Below are positions 37,494-50,124 of a stretch of DNA of 64,000 nucleotides, piece after piece (position 1 is the stretch's first letter; each line of letters opens with the position of its first letter). Made by a program: the position numbers and the translations under genes. Source of the stretch: Delphinus delphis (lineage: Eukaryota; Chordata; Mammalia; Artiodactyla; Delphinidae); assembly GCF_949987515.2 (NCBI RefSeq), contig NW_027192650.1, forward strand, positions 2,728,001 through 2,792,000, read 5' to 3'. Under the pieces are notes generated by a model that saw only the letters and a program-made list of their open reading frames with translations, was not told the origin of the DNA and ran no database searches.

Positions 37494-39073
37494 GGTAAAG
37501 GTGAGTTGGGGTGCAGCATAAAACCACAGACTGAAATGAGCACAGATAAAGTTCCTTAAGCCAAATATGGAATAGACAAGAGCTACTCCTTGCTCAACGA
37601 AATGGACTCAACACCGCATATTAAACGCCTAAGAATGTACCTGACTAGTAAGTATCTTAAAACCTATGGATTGCTATGTCTCCGAAAGAGAATCAAGCAT
37701 GTGTACAGGGGCATAAACGCAGCAGTGATAGGATTGGAGAGGTTCGGTGAGCAAATGAAGACCCTTTGAAGTCATATTGCATGGTACCCATTCCACGGGT
37801 TTCAACTACCCAGTTTTAAGGTATTCTTCCTTCAGCTAAAACATGCATGTGGAACCTAGAGTATGATCAACCATGTGATCGGGAGACGTGTTCAAATATG
37901 TCTCAGTTTTCCTCCCCTGGTACTCGGGTGCAACATTCCAGACGCTTTACTAACACTCTCCCCACTTGGAGAGTCAGTCCCTTTAACCTCCTGTTTGGCC
38001 CAGTTTGCAATTTCTGCGGAAGATGAACAGGAATAGCGAGAACCAATGAGAGGCTAGCTGGAGGTGTCTGGACGGGCAAATTTAACTCTCATTTCCCACC
38101 AGGAAGAGGAATTAACCAAAGGCTCAGCATGCCAGGCCTGAACCAGATTAGGGCCTGAAGCCATCCTGCGGTGTTGCGGCCAGGTCACAAGAAAGCGAGT
38201 TGAAGAAAGGAGCTCAGGGGCACTGTAATTCACAAACCTGCAGAGTTATAAATGACAGCTATCGTCCAAAAATAGACTGAAGTAAGGCTGCCAAGAGGAC
38301 TTGAAAGCGGGGCAGAATTGCAGGAAACCGATTTCAGGAGGTAGACTGGAATTGCACTGAAAGCATAGGAAAAGAGGCAGAACGTCCACAATGATGCACT
38401 TGGCCAAAAAGGGCGTATGCGTTTTTTCCTGAATATATTCAGGAAAAAACGCATACGCCCTTTTTGGCCAACCAAGCAAGCTTGCAAAGGAAATCTGCAC
38501 TACAATGAAGTCTCACTTCCCCCCGGTCAAAAGGGCCATCTGAAAAAAGTGTAAAATCCAGAAAGGCAGGACAGGCCATGGAGAACTGGGAGCCTTGTTA
38601 TGCTGATGGGCGGGATGTAAATTGCCAACAGACACTCGGGAGAAGTGTATGGTGTTTCCTGAAACATCTAAAAAACAAAGCAACAGAGCCTAGGGCACAG
38701 CCACTTATGGTCCTATAGCTTAGGGAAATTAAAATCAAAAAGACACAGCCACCCCAAAGTTTGGGACGCCTCTGTTTACAAGAACCTCGTTTACAGTACA
38801 AGTTCAACATTGCAGAAAGTGAAAAATGGATAAAGAAGTTGTGGTATTTACTTACAAAGCAATATCACTCAGCAATGAAATCTATGTCATCAGGCCCTGA
38901 GCATCACAAGGAGTGGATTCAGGTATGATGATTCTAACTGAAATAAGTCACACAGAAAAAGAAACATCATAAGATATCAGTAATACACGGAATGTAAACT
39001 TGGCTACACAGGAACTGAATTACAGAACAGAACAGGGTCTCAAATTTAGAAAACCAACTTATGCTTGCTTAAG
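37494..39073 (+). repeat. Satellite unit 25 (dimer member X)
   Basis: Length 1,580. Perfect palindrome at 38400-38471. Q2, S2 with CACAGCC, T1 with CCCTGAGCATCACAAGG. Nearly the same as unit 27 beyond its first 150 bases or so. First copy of the two-unit repeat. Confidence 0.95.
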
Positions 39074-40652
39074 GGTAAAGGTGAGTTGGGGTGCTGCATA
39101 AAACCAGAGATTGAAATGAGCACAGATAAAGTTCCTTAAGTCAAATATGGAATAGACAAGAGCTACTCCTTGCTCAACGAAATGGACTCAACACCGCATA
39201 TTAAACGCCTAAGAATGTACCTGACTAGTAAGTATCTTAAAACCTATGGATTGCTATGTCTCCGAAAGAGAATCAAGCATGTGTACAGGGGCATAAACGC
39301 AGCAGTGATAGGATTGGAGAGGTTCGGTGAGCAAATGAAGACCCTTTGAAGTCATATTGCATGGTACCCATTACACGGGTCTTAACTCTCCAGGTTTAAG
39401 GTATTCTTCCTTCAGCTAAAACATGCATGTGGAACCCAAGTATGATCAACCATGTGAACGGGAGACGTGTTCAAATATGGCTCAGTTTTCCTCCCCTGGT
39501 ACTCGGGTGCAACATTCCAGACGCTTTACTAACACTCTCCTGACTTGGAGAGTCAGGCCCTTTAAACTCCTGTTTGGCACAGTTTGCAATTTCTGCGGAA
39601 GATGAACAGGAATAGCGAGAACCAATGAGAGACTAGCTGGAGGTGTCTGGACGGGCAAATTTAACTCTCATTTCCCACCAGGAAGAGGAATTAACCAAAG
39701 GCTCAGCGTGCCGTGCCGGAACCAGATTAGGGCCTGAAGCCATCCTGCGGTGTTGCGGCCAGCTCAAAAGAAAGTGAGTTGAAGAAAGGAGCTCAGGGGC
39801 AGTGTAATTCACAAACCTGCAGAGTTATAAATGACAGCTATCGTCCAAAAATAGACTGAAGTAAGGCTGCCAAGAGGACTTGAATGCGGGGCAGAATTGC
39901 AGGAAACCGATTTCAGGAGGTAGACTGGAATTGCATTGAAAGCATAGGAAAAGAGGCAGAACGTCCACAATGATGCACTTGGCCAAAAAGGGCGTATGCG
40001 TTTTTTCCTGAATATATTCAGGAAAAAACGCATATGCCGTTTTTGGCCAACCAAGCAAGCAAGCAAAGGAAATCTGCACTACAATGAAGTCTCACTTCCC
40101 CCTGGTCAAAAGGGCCATCTGAAAAAAGTGTAAAATCCAGAAAGGCAGGACAGGCCATTGAGAACTGGGAGCCTTGTTATGCTGATGGGCGGGATGTAAA
40201 TTGCCAACAGACACTTGGGAGAAGTGTATGGTGTTTCCTGAAACATCTAAAAAACAAAGCAACAGAGCCTAGGGCACTTCCACTTATGGTCCTATAGCTT
40301 AGGGAAATTAAAATCAAAAAGACACAGCCACCCCAAAGTTTGGAACGGCTCTGTTTACAAGAACCTCGTTTACAGTACAAGTTCAACATCGCAGAAAGTG
40401 AAAAATGGATAAAGAACTTGTGGTACTTACGTACAATGCAGTATCACTCAGCAATGAAATCTATGTCATCAGGCACGTAGCAACATAATGAGTAGATTCA
40501 GGTACGATGATTCTAACTGAAATAAGTCACACAGAAAAAGAAACATCATAAGATATCACTAATACACGGAATGTAAACTTGGCTACACAGGAACTGAATT
40601 CCAAAACAGAACAGGTTCTCAAATTTAGAAAACCAACTTATGCTTGCTTAAG
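39074..40652 (+). repeat. Satellite unit 26 (dimer member Y)
   Basis: Length 1,579. Palindrome at 39979-40050 altered in the right arm (CATATGCCG). Q1 with CCTGACTTGG and CAGGCCC, S1, T2. HindIII site lost (AGCAAGCAAGC). These changes are shared with units 28 and 30. Confidence 0.95.
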
Positions 40653-42232
40653 GGGAAAGGTGAGTTGGGTTGCTGCATAAAACCAGAGATTGAAATGAGC
40701 ACAGATAAAGTTCCTTAAGCCATATATGGAATAGACAAGAGCCACTCCTTGCTCAACGAAATGGACTCAACACCGCATATTAAACGCCTAAGAATGTACC
40801 TGACTAGTAAGTATCTTAAAACCTATGGATTGCTATGTCTCCGAAAGAGAATCAAGCATGTGTACAGGGGCATAAACGCAGCAGTGATAGGATTGGAGAG
40901 GTTCGGTGAGCAAATGAAGACCCTTTGAAGTCATATTGCATGGTACCCATTCCACGGGTTTCAACTACCCAGTTTTAAGGTATTCTTCCTTCAGCTAAAA
41001 CATGCATGTGGAACCTAGAGTATGATCAACCATGTGATCGGGAGACGTGTTCAAATATGTCTCAGTTTTCCTCCCCTGGTACTCGGGTGCAACATTCCAG
41101 ACGCTTTACTAACACTCTCCCCACTTGGAGAGTCAGTCCCTTTAACCTCCTGTTTGGCCCAGTTTGCAATTTCTGCGGAAGATGAACAGGAATAGCGAGA
41201 ACCAATGAGAGGCTAGCTGGAGGTGTCTGGACGGGCAAATTTAACTCTCATTTCCCACCAGGAAGAGGAATTAACCAAAGGCTCAGCATGCCAGGCCTGA
41301 ACCAGATTAGGGCCTGAAGCCATCCTGCGGTGTTGCGGCCAGGTCACAAGAAAGCGAGTTGAAGAAAGGAGCTCAGGGGCACTGTAATTCACAAACCTGC
41401 AGAGTTATAAATGACAGCTATCGTCCAAAAATAGACTGAAGTAAGGCTGCCAAGAGGACTTGAAAGCGGGGCAGAATTGCAGGAAACCGATTTCAGGAGG
41501 TAGACTGGAATTGCACTGAAAGCATAGGAAAAGAGGCAGAACGTCCACAATGATGCACTTGGCCAAAAAGGGCGTATGCGTTTTTTCCTGAATATATTCA
41601 GGAAAAAACGCATACGCCATTTTTGGCCAACCAAGCAAGCTTGCAAAGGAAATCTGCACTACAATGAAGTCTCACTTCCCCCCGGTCAAAAGGGCCATCT
41701 GAAAAAAGTGTAAAATCCAGAAAGGCAGGACAGGCCATGGAGAACTGGGAGCCTTGTTATGCTGATGGGCGGGATGTAAATTGCCAACAGACACTCGGGA
41801 GAAGTGTATGGTGTTTCCTGAAACATCTAAAAAACAAAGCAACAGAGCCTAGGGCACAGCCACTTATGGTCCTATAGCTTAGGGAAATTAAAATCAAAAA
41901 GACACAGCCACCCCAAAGTTTGGGACGCCTCTGTTTACAAGAACCTCGTTTACAGTACAAGTTCAACATTGCAGAAAGTGAAAAATGGATAAAGAAGTTG
42001 TGGTATTTACTTACAAAGCAATATCACTCAGCAATGAAATCTATGTCATCAGGCCCTGAGCATCACAAGGAGTGGATTCAGGTATGATGATTCTAACTGA
42101 AATAAGTCACACAGAAAAAGAAACATCATAAGATATCAGTAATACACGGAATGTAAACTTGGCTACACAGGAACTGAATTACAGAACAGAACAGGGTCTC
42201 AAATTTAGAAAACCAACTTATGCTTGCTTAAG
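40653..42232 (+). repeat. Satellite unit 27 (dimer member X)
   Basis: Length 1,580. Palindrome at 41559-41630 has one right-arm change (CGCCATTTTT) absent from sister unit 25. Starts with the T2-linked block (GAGCCACTCC, CCATATATGG). Q2, S2. Confidence 0.95.
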
Positions 42233-43811
42233 GGTAAAGGTGAGTTGGGGTGCTGCATAAAACCAGAGATTGAAATGAGCACAGATAAAGTTCCTTAAGT
42301 CAAATATGGAATAGACAAGAGCTACTCCTTGCTCAACGAAATGGACTCAACACCGCATATTAAACGCCTAAGAATGTACCTGACTAGTAAGTATCTTAAA
42401 ACCTATGGATTGCTATGTCTCCGAAAGAGAATCAAGCATGTGTACAGGGGCATAAACGCAGCAGTGATAGGATTGGAGAGGTTCGGTGAGCAAATGAAGA
42501 CCCTTTGAAGTCATATTGCATGGTACCCATTACACGGGTCTTAACTCTCCAGGTTTAAGGTATTCTTCCTTCAGCTAAAACATGCATGTGGAACCCAAGT
42601 ATGATCAACCATGTGAACGGGAGACGTGTTCAAATATGGCTCAGTTTTCCTCCCCTGGTACTCGGGTGCAACATTCCAGACGCTTTACTAACACTCTCCT
42701 GACTTGGAGAGTCAGGCCCTTTAAACTCCTGTTTGGCACAGTTTGCAATTTCTGCGGAAGATGAACAGGAATAGCGAGAACCAATGAGAGACTAGCTGGA
42801 GGTGTCTGGACGGGCAAATTTAACTCTCATTTCCCACCAGGAAGAGGAATTAACCAAAGGCTCAGCATGCCGTGCCGGAACCAGATTAGGGCCTGAAGCC
42901 ATCCTGCGGTGTTGCGGCCAGCTCAAAAGAAAGTGAGTTGAAGAAAGGAGCTCAGGGGCAGTGTAATTCACAAACCTGCAGAGTTATAAATGACAGCTAT
43001 CGTCCAAAAATAGACTGAAGTAAGGCTGCCAAGAGGACTTGAATGCGGGGCAGAATTGCAGGAAACCGATTTCAGGAGGTAGACTGGAATTGCATTGAAA
43101 GCATAGGAAAAGAGGCAGAACGTCCACAATGATGCACTTGGCCAAAAAGGGCGTATGCGTTTTTTCCTGAATATATTCAGGAAAAAACGCATATGCCGTT
43201 TTTGGCCAACCAAGCAAGCAAGCAAAGGAAATCTGCACTACAATGAAGTCTCACTTCCCCCTGGTCAAAAGGGCCATCTGAAAAAAGTGTAAAATCCAGA
43301 AAGGCAGGACAGGCCATTGAGAACTGGGAGCCTTGTTATGCTGATGGGCGGGATGTAAATTGCCAACAGACACTTGGGAGAAGTGTATGGTGTTTCCTGA
43401 AACATCTAAAAAACAAAGCAACAGAGCCTAGGGCACTTCCACTTATGGTCCTATAGCTTAGGGAAATTAAAATCAAAAAGACACAGCCACCCCAAAGTTT
43501 GGAACGGCTCTGTTTACAAGAACATCGTTTACAGTACAAGTTCAACATCGCAGAAAGTGAAAAATGGATAAAGAACTTGTGGTACTTACGTACAATGCAG
43601 TATCACTCAGCAATGAAATCTATGTCATCAGGCACGTAGCAACATAATGAGTAGATTCAGGTACGATGATTCTAACTGAAATAAGTCACACAGAAAAAGA
43701 AACATCATAAGATATCACTAATACACGGAATGTAAACTTGGCTACACAGGAACTGAATTCCAAAACAGAACAGGTTCTCAAATTTAGAAAACCAACTTAT
43801 GCTTGCTTAAG
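42233..43811 (+). repeat. Satellite unit 28 (dimer member Y)
   Basis: Length 1,579. Palindrome at 43138-43209 with the same right-arm changes as unit 26. Differs from unit 26 only at a few sites, for example CAGCATGCCG and GAACATCGTT. Confidence 0.95.
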
Positions 43812-45390
43812 GGGAAAGGTGAGTTGGGTTGCTGCATAAAACCAGAGATTGAAATGAGCACAGATAAAGTTCCTTAAGCCATATATGGAATAGACAAGAG
43901 CCACTCCTTGCTCAACGAAATGGACTCAACACCGCATATTAAACGCCTAAGAATGTACCTGACTAGTAAGTATCTTAAAACCTATGGATTGCTATGTCTC
44001 CGAAAGAGAATCAAGCATGTGTACAGGGGCATAAACGCAGCAGTGATAGGATTGGAGAGGTTCGGTGAGCAAATGAAGACCCTTTGAAGTCATATTGCAT
44101 GGTACCCATTACACGGGTCTCAACTCTCCAGGTTTAAGGTATTCTTCCTTCAGCTAAAACATACATGTGGAACCCAAGTATGATCAACCATGTGAACGGG
44201 AGACGTGTTCAAATATGTCTCAGTTTTCCTCCCCTGGTACTTGGGTGCAACATTCCAGACGCTTTACTAACACTCTCCCCACTTGGAGAGTCAGCGCCTT
44301 TAACCTCCTGTTTGGCCCAGTTTGCAATTTCTGCGGAAGATGAACAGAAATAGCGAGAACCAATGAGAGACTAGCTGGTGGTGTCTGGACGGGCAAATTT
44401 AACTCTCATTTCCCACCAGGAAGAGGAAATAACCAAAGGCTCAGCGTGCCATGCCGGAACCAGATTAGGGCCTGAAGCCATCCTGCGGTGTTGCGGCCAG
44501 GTCACAAGAAAGCGAGTTGAAGAAAGGAGCTCAGGGGCACTGTAATTCACAAACCTGCAGAGTTATAAATGACAGCTATCGTCCAAAAATAGACTGAAGT
44601 AAGGCTGCCAAGAGGACTTGAAAGCGGGGCAGAATTGCAGGAAACCGATTTCAGGAGGTAGACTGGAATTGCACTGAAAGCATAGGAAAAGAGGCAGAAC
44701 GTCCACAATGATGCACTTGGCCAAAAAGGGCGTATGCGTTTTTTCCTGAATATATTCAGGAAAAAACGCATACGCCCTTTTTGGCCAACCAAGCAAGCTT
44801 GCAAAGGAAATCTGCACTACAATGAAGTCTCACTTCCCCCCGGTCAAAAGGGCCATCTGAAAAAAGTGTAAAATCCAGAAAGGCAGGACAGGCCATGGAG
44901 AACTGGGAGCCTTGTTATGCTGATGGGCGGGATGTAAATTGCCAACAGACACTCGGGAGAAGTGTATGGTGTTTCCTGAAACATCTAAAAAACAAAGCAA
45001 CAGAGCCTAGGGCACAGCCACTTATGGTCCTATAGCTTAGGGAAATTAAAATCAAAAAGACACAGCCACCCCAAAGTTTGGGACGCCTCTGTTTACAAGA
45101 ACCTCGTTTACAGTACAAGTTCAACATTGCAGAAAGTGAAAAATGGATAAAGAAGTTGTGGTATTTACTTACAAAGCAATATCACTCAGCAATGAAATCT
45201 GTGTCATCAGGCCCTGAGCATCACAAGGAGTGGATTCAGGTATGATGATTCTAACTGAAATAAGTCACACAGAAAAAGAAACATCATAAGATATCAGTAA
45301 TACACGGAATGTAAACTTGGCTACACAGGAACTGAATTACAGAACAGAACAGGGTCTCAAATTTAGAAAACCAACTTATGCTTGCTTAAG
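43812..45390 (+). repeat. Satellite unit 29 (recombinant dimer member X)
   Basis: Length 1,579. Perfect palindrome at 44717-44788. First half is Q1-like with ACATACATGTGG and ACTTGGGTGC, shared with unit 31; second half matches units 25 and 27 (CACAGCC, CCCTGAGCATC). A clear mosaic. Confidence 0.95.
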
Positions 45391-46969
45391 GGTAAAGGTG
45401 AGTTGGGGTGCTGCATAAAACCAGAGATTGAAATGAGCACAGATAAAGTTCCTTAAGTCAAATATGGAATAGACAAGAGCTACTCCTTGCTCAACGAAAT
45501 GGACTCAACACCGCATATTAAATGCCTAAGAATGTACCTGACTAGTAAGTATCTTAAAACCTATGGATTGCTATGTCTCCGAAAGAGAATCAAGCATGTG
45601 TACAGGGGCATAAACGCAGCAGTGATAGGATTGGAGAGGTTCGGTGAGCAAATGAAGACCCTTTGAAGTCATATTGCATGGTACCCATTACACGGGTCTT
45701 AACTCTCCAGGTTTAAGGTATTCTTCCTTCAGCTAAAACATGCATGTGGAACCCAAGTATGATCAACCATGTGAACGGGAGACGTGTTCAAATATGTCTC
45801 AGTTTTCCTCCCCTGGTACTCGGGTGCAACATTCCAGACGCTTTACTAACACTCTCCTGACTTGGAGAGTCAGGCCCTTTAAACTCCTGTTTGGCACAGT
45901 TTGCAATTTCTGCGGAAGATGAACAGGAATAGCGAGAACCAATGAGAGACTAGCTGGAGGTGTCTGGACGGGCAAATTTAACTCTCATTTCCCACCAGGA
46001 AGAGGAATTAACCAAAGGCTCAGCGTGCCGTGCCGGAACCAGATTAGGGCCTGAAGCCATCCTGCGGTGTTGCGGCCAGCTCAAAAGAAAGTGAGTTGAA
46101 GAAAGGAGCTCAGGGGCAGTGTAATTCACAAACCTGCAGAGTTATAAATGACAGCTATCGTCCAAAAATAGACTGAAGTAAGGCTGCCAAGAGGACTTGA
46201 ATGCGGGGCAGAATTGCAGGAAACCGATTTCAGGAGGTAGACTGGAATTGCATTGAAAGCATAGGAAAAGAGGCAGAACGTCCACAATGATGCACTTGGC
46301 CAAAAAGGGCGTATGCGTTTTTTCCTGAATATATTCAGGAAAAAACGCATATGCCGTTTTTGGCCAACCAAGCAAGCAAGCAAAGGAAATCTGCACTACA
46401 ATGAAGTCTCACTTCCCCCTGGTCAAAAGGGCCATCTGAAAAAAGTGTAAAATCCAGAAAGGCAGGACAGGCCATTGAGAACTGGGAGCCTTGTTATGCT
46501 GATGGGCGGGATGTAAATTGCCAACAGACACTTGGGAGAAGTGTATGGTGTTTCCTGAAACATCTAAAAAACAAAGCAACAGAGCCTAGGGCACTTCCAC
46601 TTATGGTCCTATAGCTTAGGGAAATTAAAATCAAAAAGACACAGCCACCCCAAAGTTTGGAACGGCTCTGTTTACAAGAACCTCGTTTACAGTACAAGTT
46701 CAATATCGCAGAAAGTGAAAAATGGATAAAGAACTTGTGGTACTTACGTACAATGCAGTATCACTCAGCAATGAAATCTATGTCATCAGGCACGTAGCAA
46801 CATAATGAGTAGATTCAGGTACGATGATTCTAACTGAAATAAGTCACACAGAAAAAGAAACATCATAAGATATCACTAATACACGGAATATAAACTTGGC
46901 TACACAGGAACTGAATTCCAAAACAGAACAGGTTCTCAAATTTAGAAAACCAACTTATGCTTGCTTAAG
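45391..46969 (+). repeat. Satellite unit 30 (dimer member Y)
   Basis: Length 1,579. Palindrome at 46296-46367 with the right-arm changes of units 26 and 28. Q1 with CCTGACTTGG, S1, T2. HindIII site lost. Confidence 0.95.
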
Positions 46970-48546
46970 GGGAAAGGTGAGTTGGGTTGCTGCATAAAAC
47001 CAGAGATTGAAATGAGCACAGATAAAGTTCCTTAAGCCAAATATGGAATAGACAAGAGCCACTCCTTGCTCAATGAAATGGACTCAACACCGCATATTAA
47101 ACGCCTAAGAATGTACCTGACTAGTAAGTATCTTAAAACCTATGGATTGCTATGTCTCCGAAAGAGAATCAAGCATGTGTACAGGGGCATAAACGCAGCA
47201 GTGATAGGATTGGAGAGGTTCGGTGAGCAAATGAAGACCCTTTGAAGTCATATTGCATGGTACCCATTACACGGGTCTCAACTCTCCAGGTTTAAGGTAT
47301 TCTTCCTTCAGCTAAAACATACATGTGGAACCCAAGTATGATCAACCATGTGAACGGGAGACGTGTTCAAATATGTCTCAGTTTTCCTCCCCTGGTACTT
47401 GGGTGCAACATTCCAGACGCTTTACTAACACTCTCCCCACTTGGAGAGTCAGCGCCTTTAACCTCCTGTTTGGCCCAGTTTGCAATTTCTGCGGAAGATG
47501 AACAGAAATAGCGAGAACCAATGAGAGACTAGCTGGAGGTGTCTGGACGGGCAAATTTAACTCTCATTTCCCACCAGGAAGAGGAAATAACCAAAGGCTC
47601 AGCGTGCCGTGCCGGAACCAGATTAGGGCCTGAAGCCATCCTGCGGTGTTGCGGCCAGGTCACAAGAAAGCGAGTTGAAGAAAGGAGCTCAGGGGCACTG
47701 TAATTCACAAACCTGCAGAGTTATAAATGACAGCTATCGTCCAAAAATAGACTGAAGTAAGGCTGCCAAGAGGACTTGAAAGCGGGGCAGAATTGCAGGA
47801 AACCGATTTCAGCAGGTAGACTGGAATTGCATTGAAAGCATAGGAAAAGAGGCAGAACGTCCACAATGATGCACTTGGCCAAATAGGGCGTATGCGTTTT
47901 TTCCTGAATATATTCAGGAAAAAACGCATACGCCCTTTTTGGCCAACCAAGCAAGCTTGCAAAGGAAATCTGCACTACAATGAAGTCTCACTTCCCCCCG
48001 GTCAAAAGGGCCATCTGAAAAAAGTGTAAAATCCAGAAAGGCAGGACAGGCCATGGAGAACTGGGAGCCTTGTTATGCTTATGGGCGGGATGTAAATTGC
48101 CAACAACCACTCGGGAGAAGTGTATGGTGTTTCCTGAAACATCTAAAAAACAAAGCAACAGAACCTAGGGCACTTCCACTTATGGTCCTATAGCTTAGGG
48201 AAATTGAAATCAAAAAGACACAGCCACCCCAAAATTTGGAACAGCTCTGTTTACAAGAACCTCGTTTACAGTACAAGTTCAACATCGCAGAAAGTGAAAA
48301 ATGGAAAGAAGTTGTGGTATTTACTTACAAAGCAATATCACTCAGCAATGAAATCTGTGTCATCAGGCCCTTAGCAGCACAATGAGTGGATTCAGGTATG
48401 ATGATTCTAACTGAAGTAAGTCACACAGAAAAAGAAACATCATAAGATATCATTAATACACGGAATGTAAACTTGGCTACACAGGAACTGAATTACAGAA
48501 CAGAACAGGGTCTCAAATTTAGAAAACCAACTTATGCTTGCTTAAG
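46970..48546 (+). repeat. Satellite unit 31
   Basis: Length 1,577. Palindrome at 47875-47946 has one left-arm change (GGCCAAATAGG). First half like unit 29; second half S1, T1 with the same two-base deletion as unit 18 (near 48304). Confidence 0.95.
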
Positions 48547-50124
48547 GGTAAAGGTGAGTTGGGGTGCTGCATAAACCAGAGATTGAAATGAGCACAGATA
48601 AAGTTCCTTAAGTCAAATATGGAATAGACAAGAGCTACTCCTTGCTCAACGAAATGGACTCAACACCGCATATTAAACGCCTAAGAATGTACCTGACTAG
48701 TAAGTATCTTAAAACCTATGGATAGCTATGTCTCCGAAAGAGAATCAAGCGTGTGTACAGGGGCATAAACGCAGCAGTGATAGGATTGGAGAGGTTCGGT
48801 GAGCAAATGAAGACCCTTTGAAGTCATATTGCATGGTACCCATTCCACGGGTCTCAACTCTCCAGGTTTAAGGTATTCTTCCTTCAGCTAAAACATGCAT
48901 GTGGAACCCAAGTATGATCAACCATGTGAACGGGAGACGTGTTCAAATATGTCTCAGTTTTCCTCCCCTGGTACTCGGGTGCAACATTCCAGACGCTTTA
49001 CTAACACTCTCCCCACGTGGAGAGTCAGTGCCTTTAACCTCCTGTTTGGCCCAGTTTGCAATTTCTGCGGAAGATGAACAGAAATAGCGAGAACCAATGA
49101 GAGACTAGCTGGAGGTGTCTGGACGGGCAAATTTAACTCTCATTTCCCACCAGGAAGAGGAAATAACCAAAGGCTCAGCGTGCCGTGCCGGAACCAGATT
49201 AGGGCCTGAAGCCATCCTGCGGTGTTGCGGCCAGGTCACAAGAAAGCGAGTTGAAGAAAGGAGCTCAGGGGCACTGTAATTCACAAACCTGCAGAGTTAT
49301 AAATGACAGCTATCGTCCAAAAATAGACTGAAGTAAGGCTGCCAAGAGGACTTGAAAGTGGGGCAGAATTGCAGGAAACCGATTTCAGGAGGTAGACTGG
49401 AATTGCATTGAAAGCATAGGAAAAGAGGCAGAACGTCCACAATGATGCACTTGGCCAAAAAGGGCGTATGCGTTTTTTCCTGAATATATTCAGGAAAAAA
49501 CGCATACGCCCTTTTTGGCCAACCAAGCAAGCTTGCAAAGGAAATCTGCACTACAATGAAGTCTCACTTCCCCCCGGTCAAAAGGGCCATCTGAAAAAAG
49601 TGTAAAATCCAGAAAGGCAGGACAGGCCATGGAGAACTGGGAGCCTTGTTATGCTGATGGGCGGGATGTAAATTGCCAACAACCACTCGGGAGAAGTGTA
49701 TGGTGTTTCCTGAAACATCTAAAAAACAAAGTAACAGAACCTAGGGCACTTCCACTTATGGTCCTATAGCTTAGGGAAATTAAAATCAAAAAGACACAGC
49801 CACCCCAAAGTTTGGAACAGCTCTGTTTACAAGAACCTCGTTTACAGTACAAGTTCAACATCGCAGAAAGTGAAAAATGGATAAAGAAGTTGTGGTATTT
49901 ACTTACAAAGCAATATCACTCAGCAATGAAATCTGTGTCATCAGGCCCTTAGCAGCACAATGAGTGGATTCAGGTATGATGATTGTAACTGAAATAAGTC
50001 ACACAGAAAAAGAAACATCATAAGATATCAGTAATACACGGAATGTAAACTTGGCTACACAGGAACTGAATTACAGAACAGAACAGGGTCTCAAATTTAG
50101 AAAACCAACTTATTCTTGCTTAAG
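48547..50124 (+). repeat. Satellite unit 32
   Basis: Length 1,578. Perfect palindrome at 49451-49522. Q1 preceded by TTCCACGGGTCTCAAC, as in unit 19. S1 with GGAACAG, T1. One A missing in GCATAAACC near its start. Confidence 0.95.

Larger units (their letters stand above)
37494..46969 (+). repeat. Two-monomer higher-order repeat, three copies (units 25-30)
   Basis: Units 25/27/29 and units 26/28/30 share type-specific changes in strict alternation. The Y members all have CCTGACTTGG, AAGTGAGTTGAAG, GGGGCAGTG, GAATGCGGGG, CATATGCCG, AGCAAGCAAGC and a T2 end. The X members share GCACTGAAAGC, CACAGCC, AACATTGCAG and CCCTGAGCATC. Unit starts at 39074, 42233 and 45391 give a period of 3,158-3,159. 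Unit 29 has a replaced first half. This is recent local amplification of a dimer. Confidence 0.85.
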
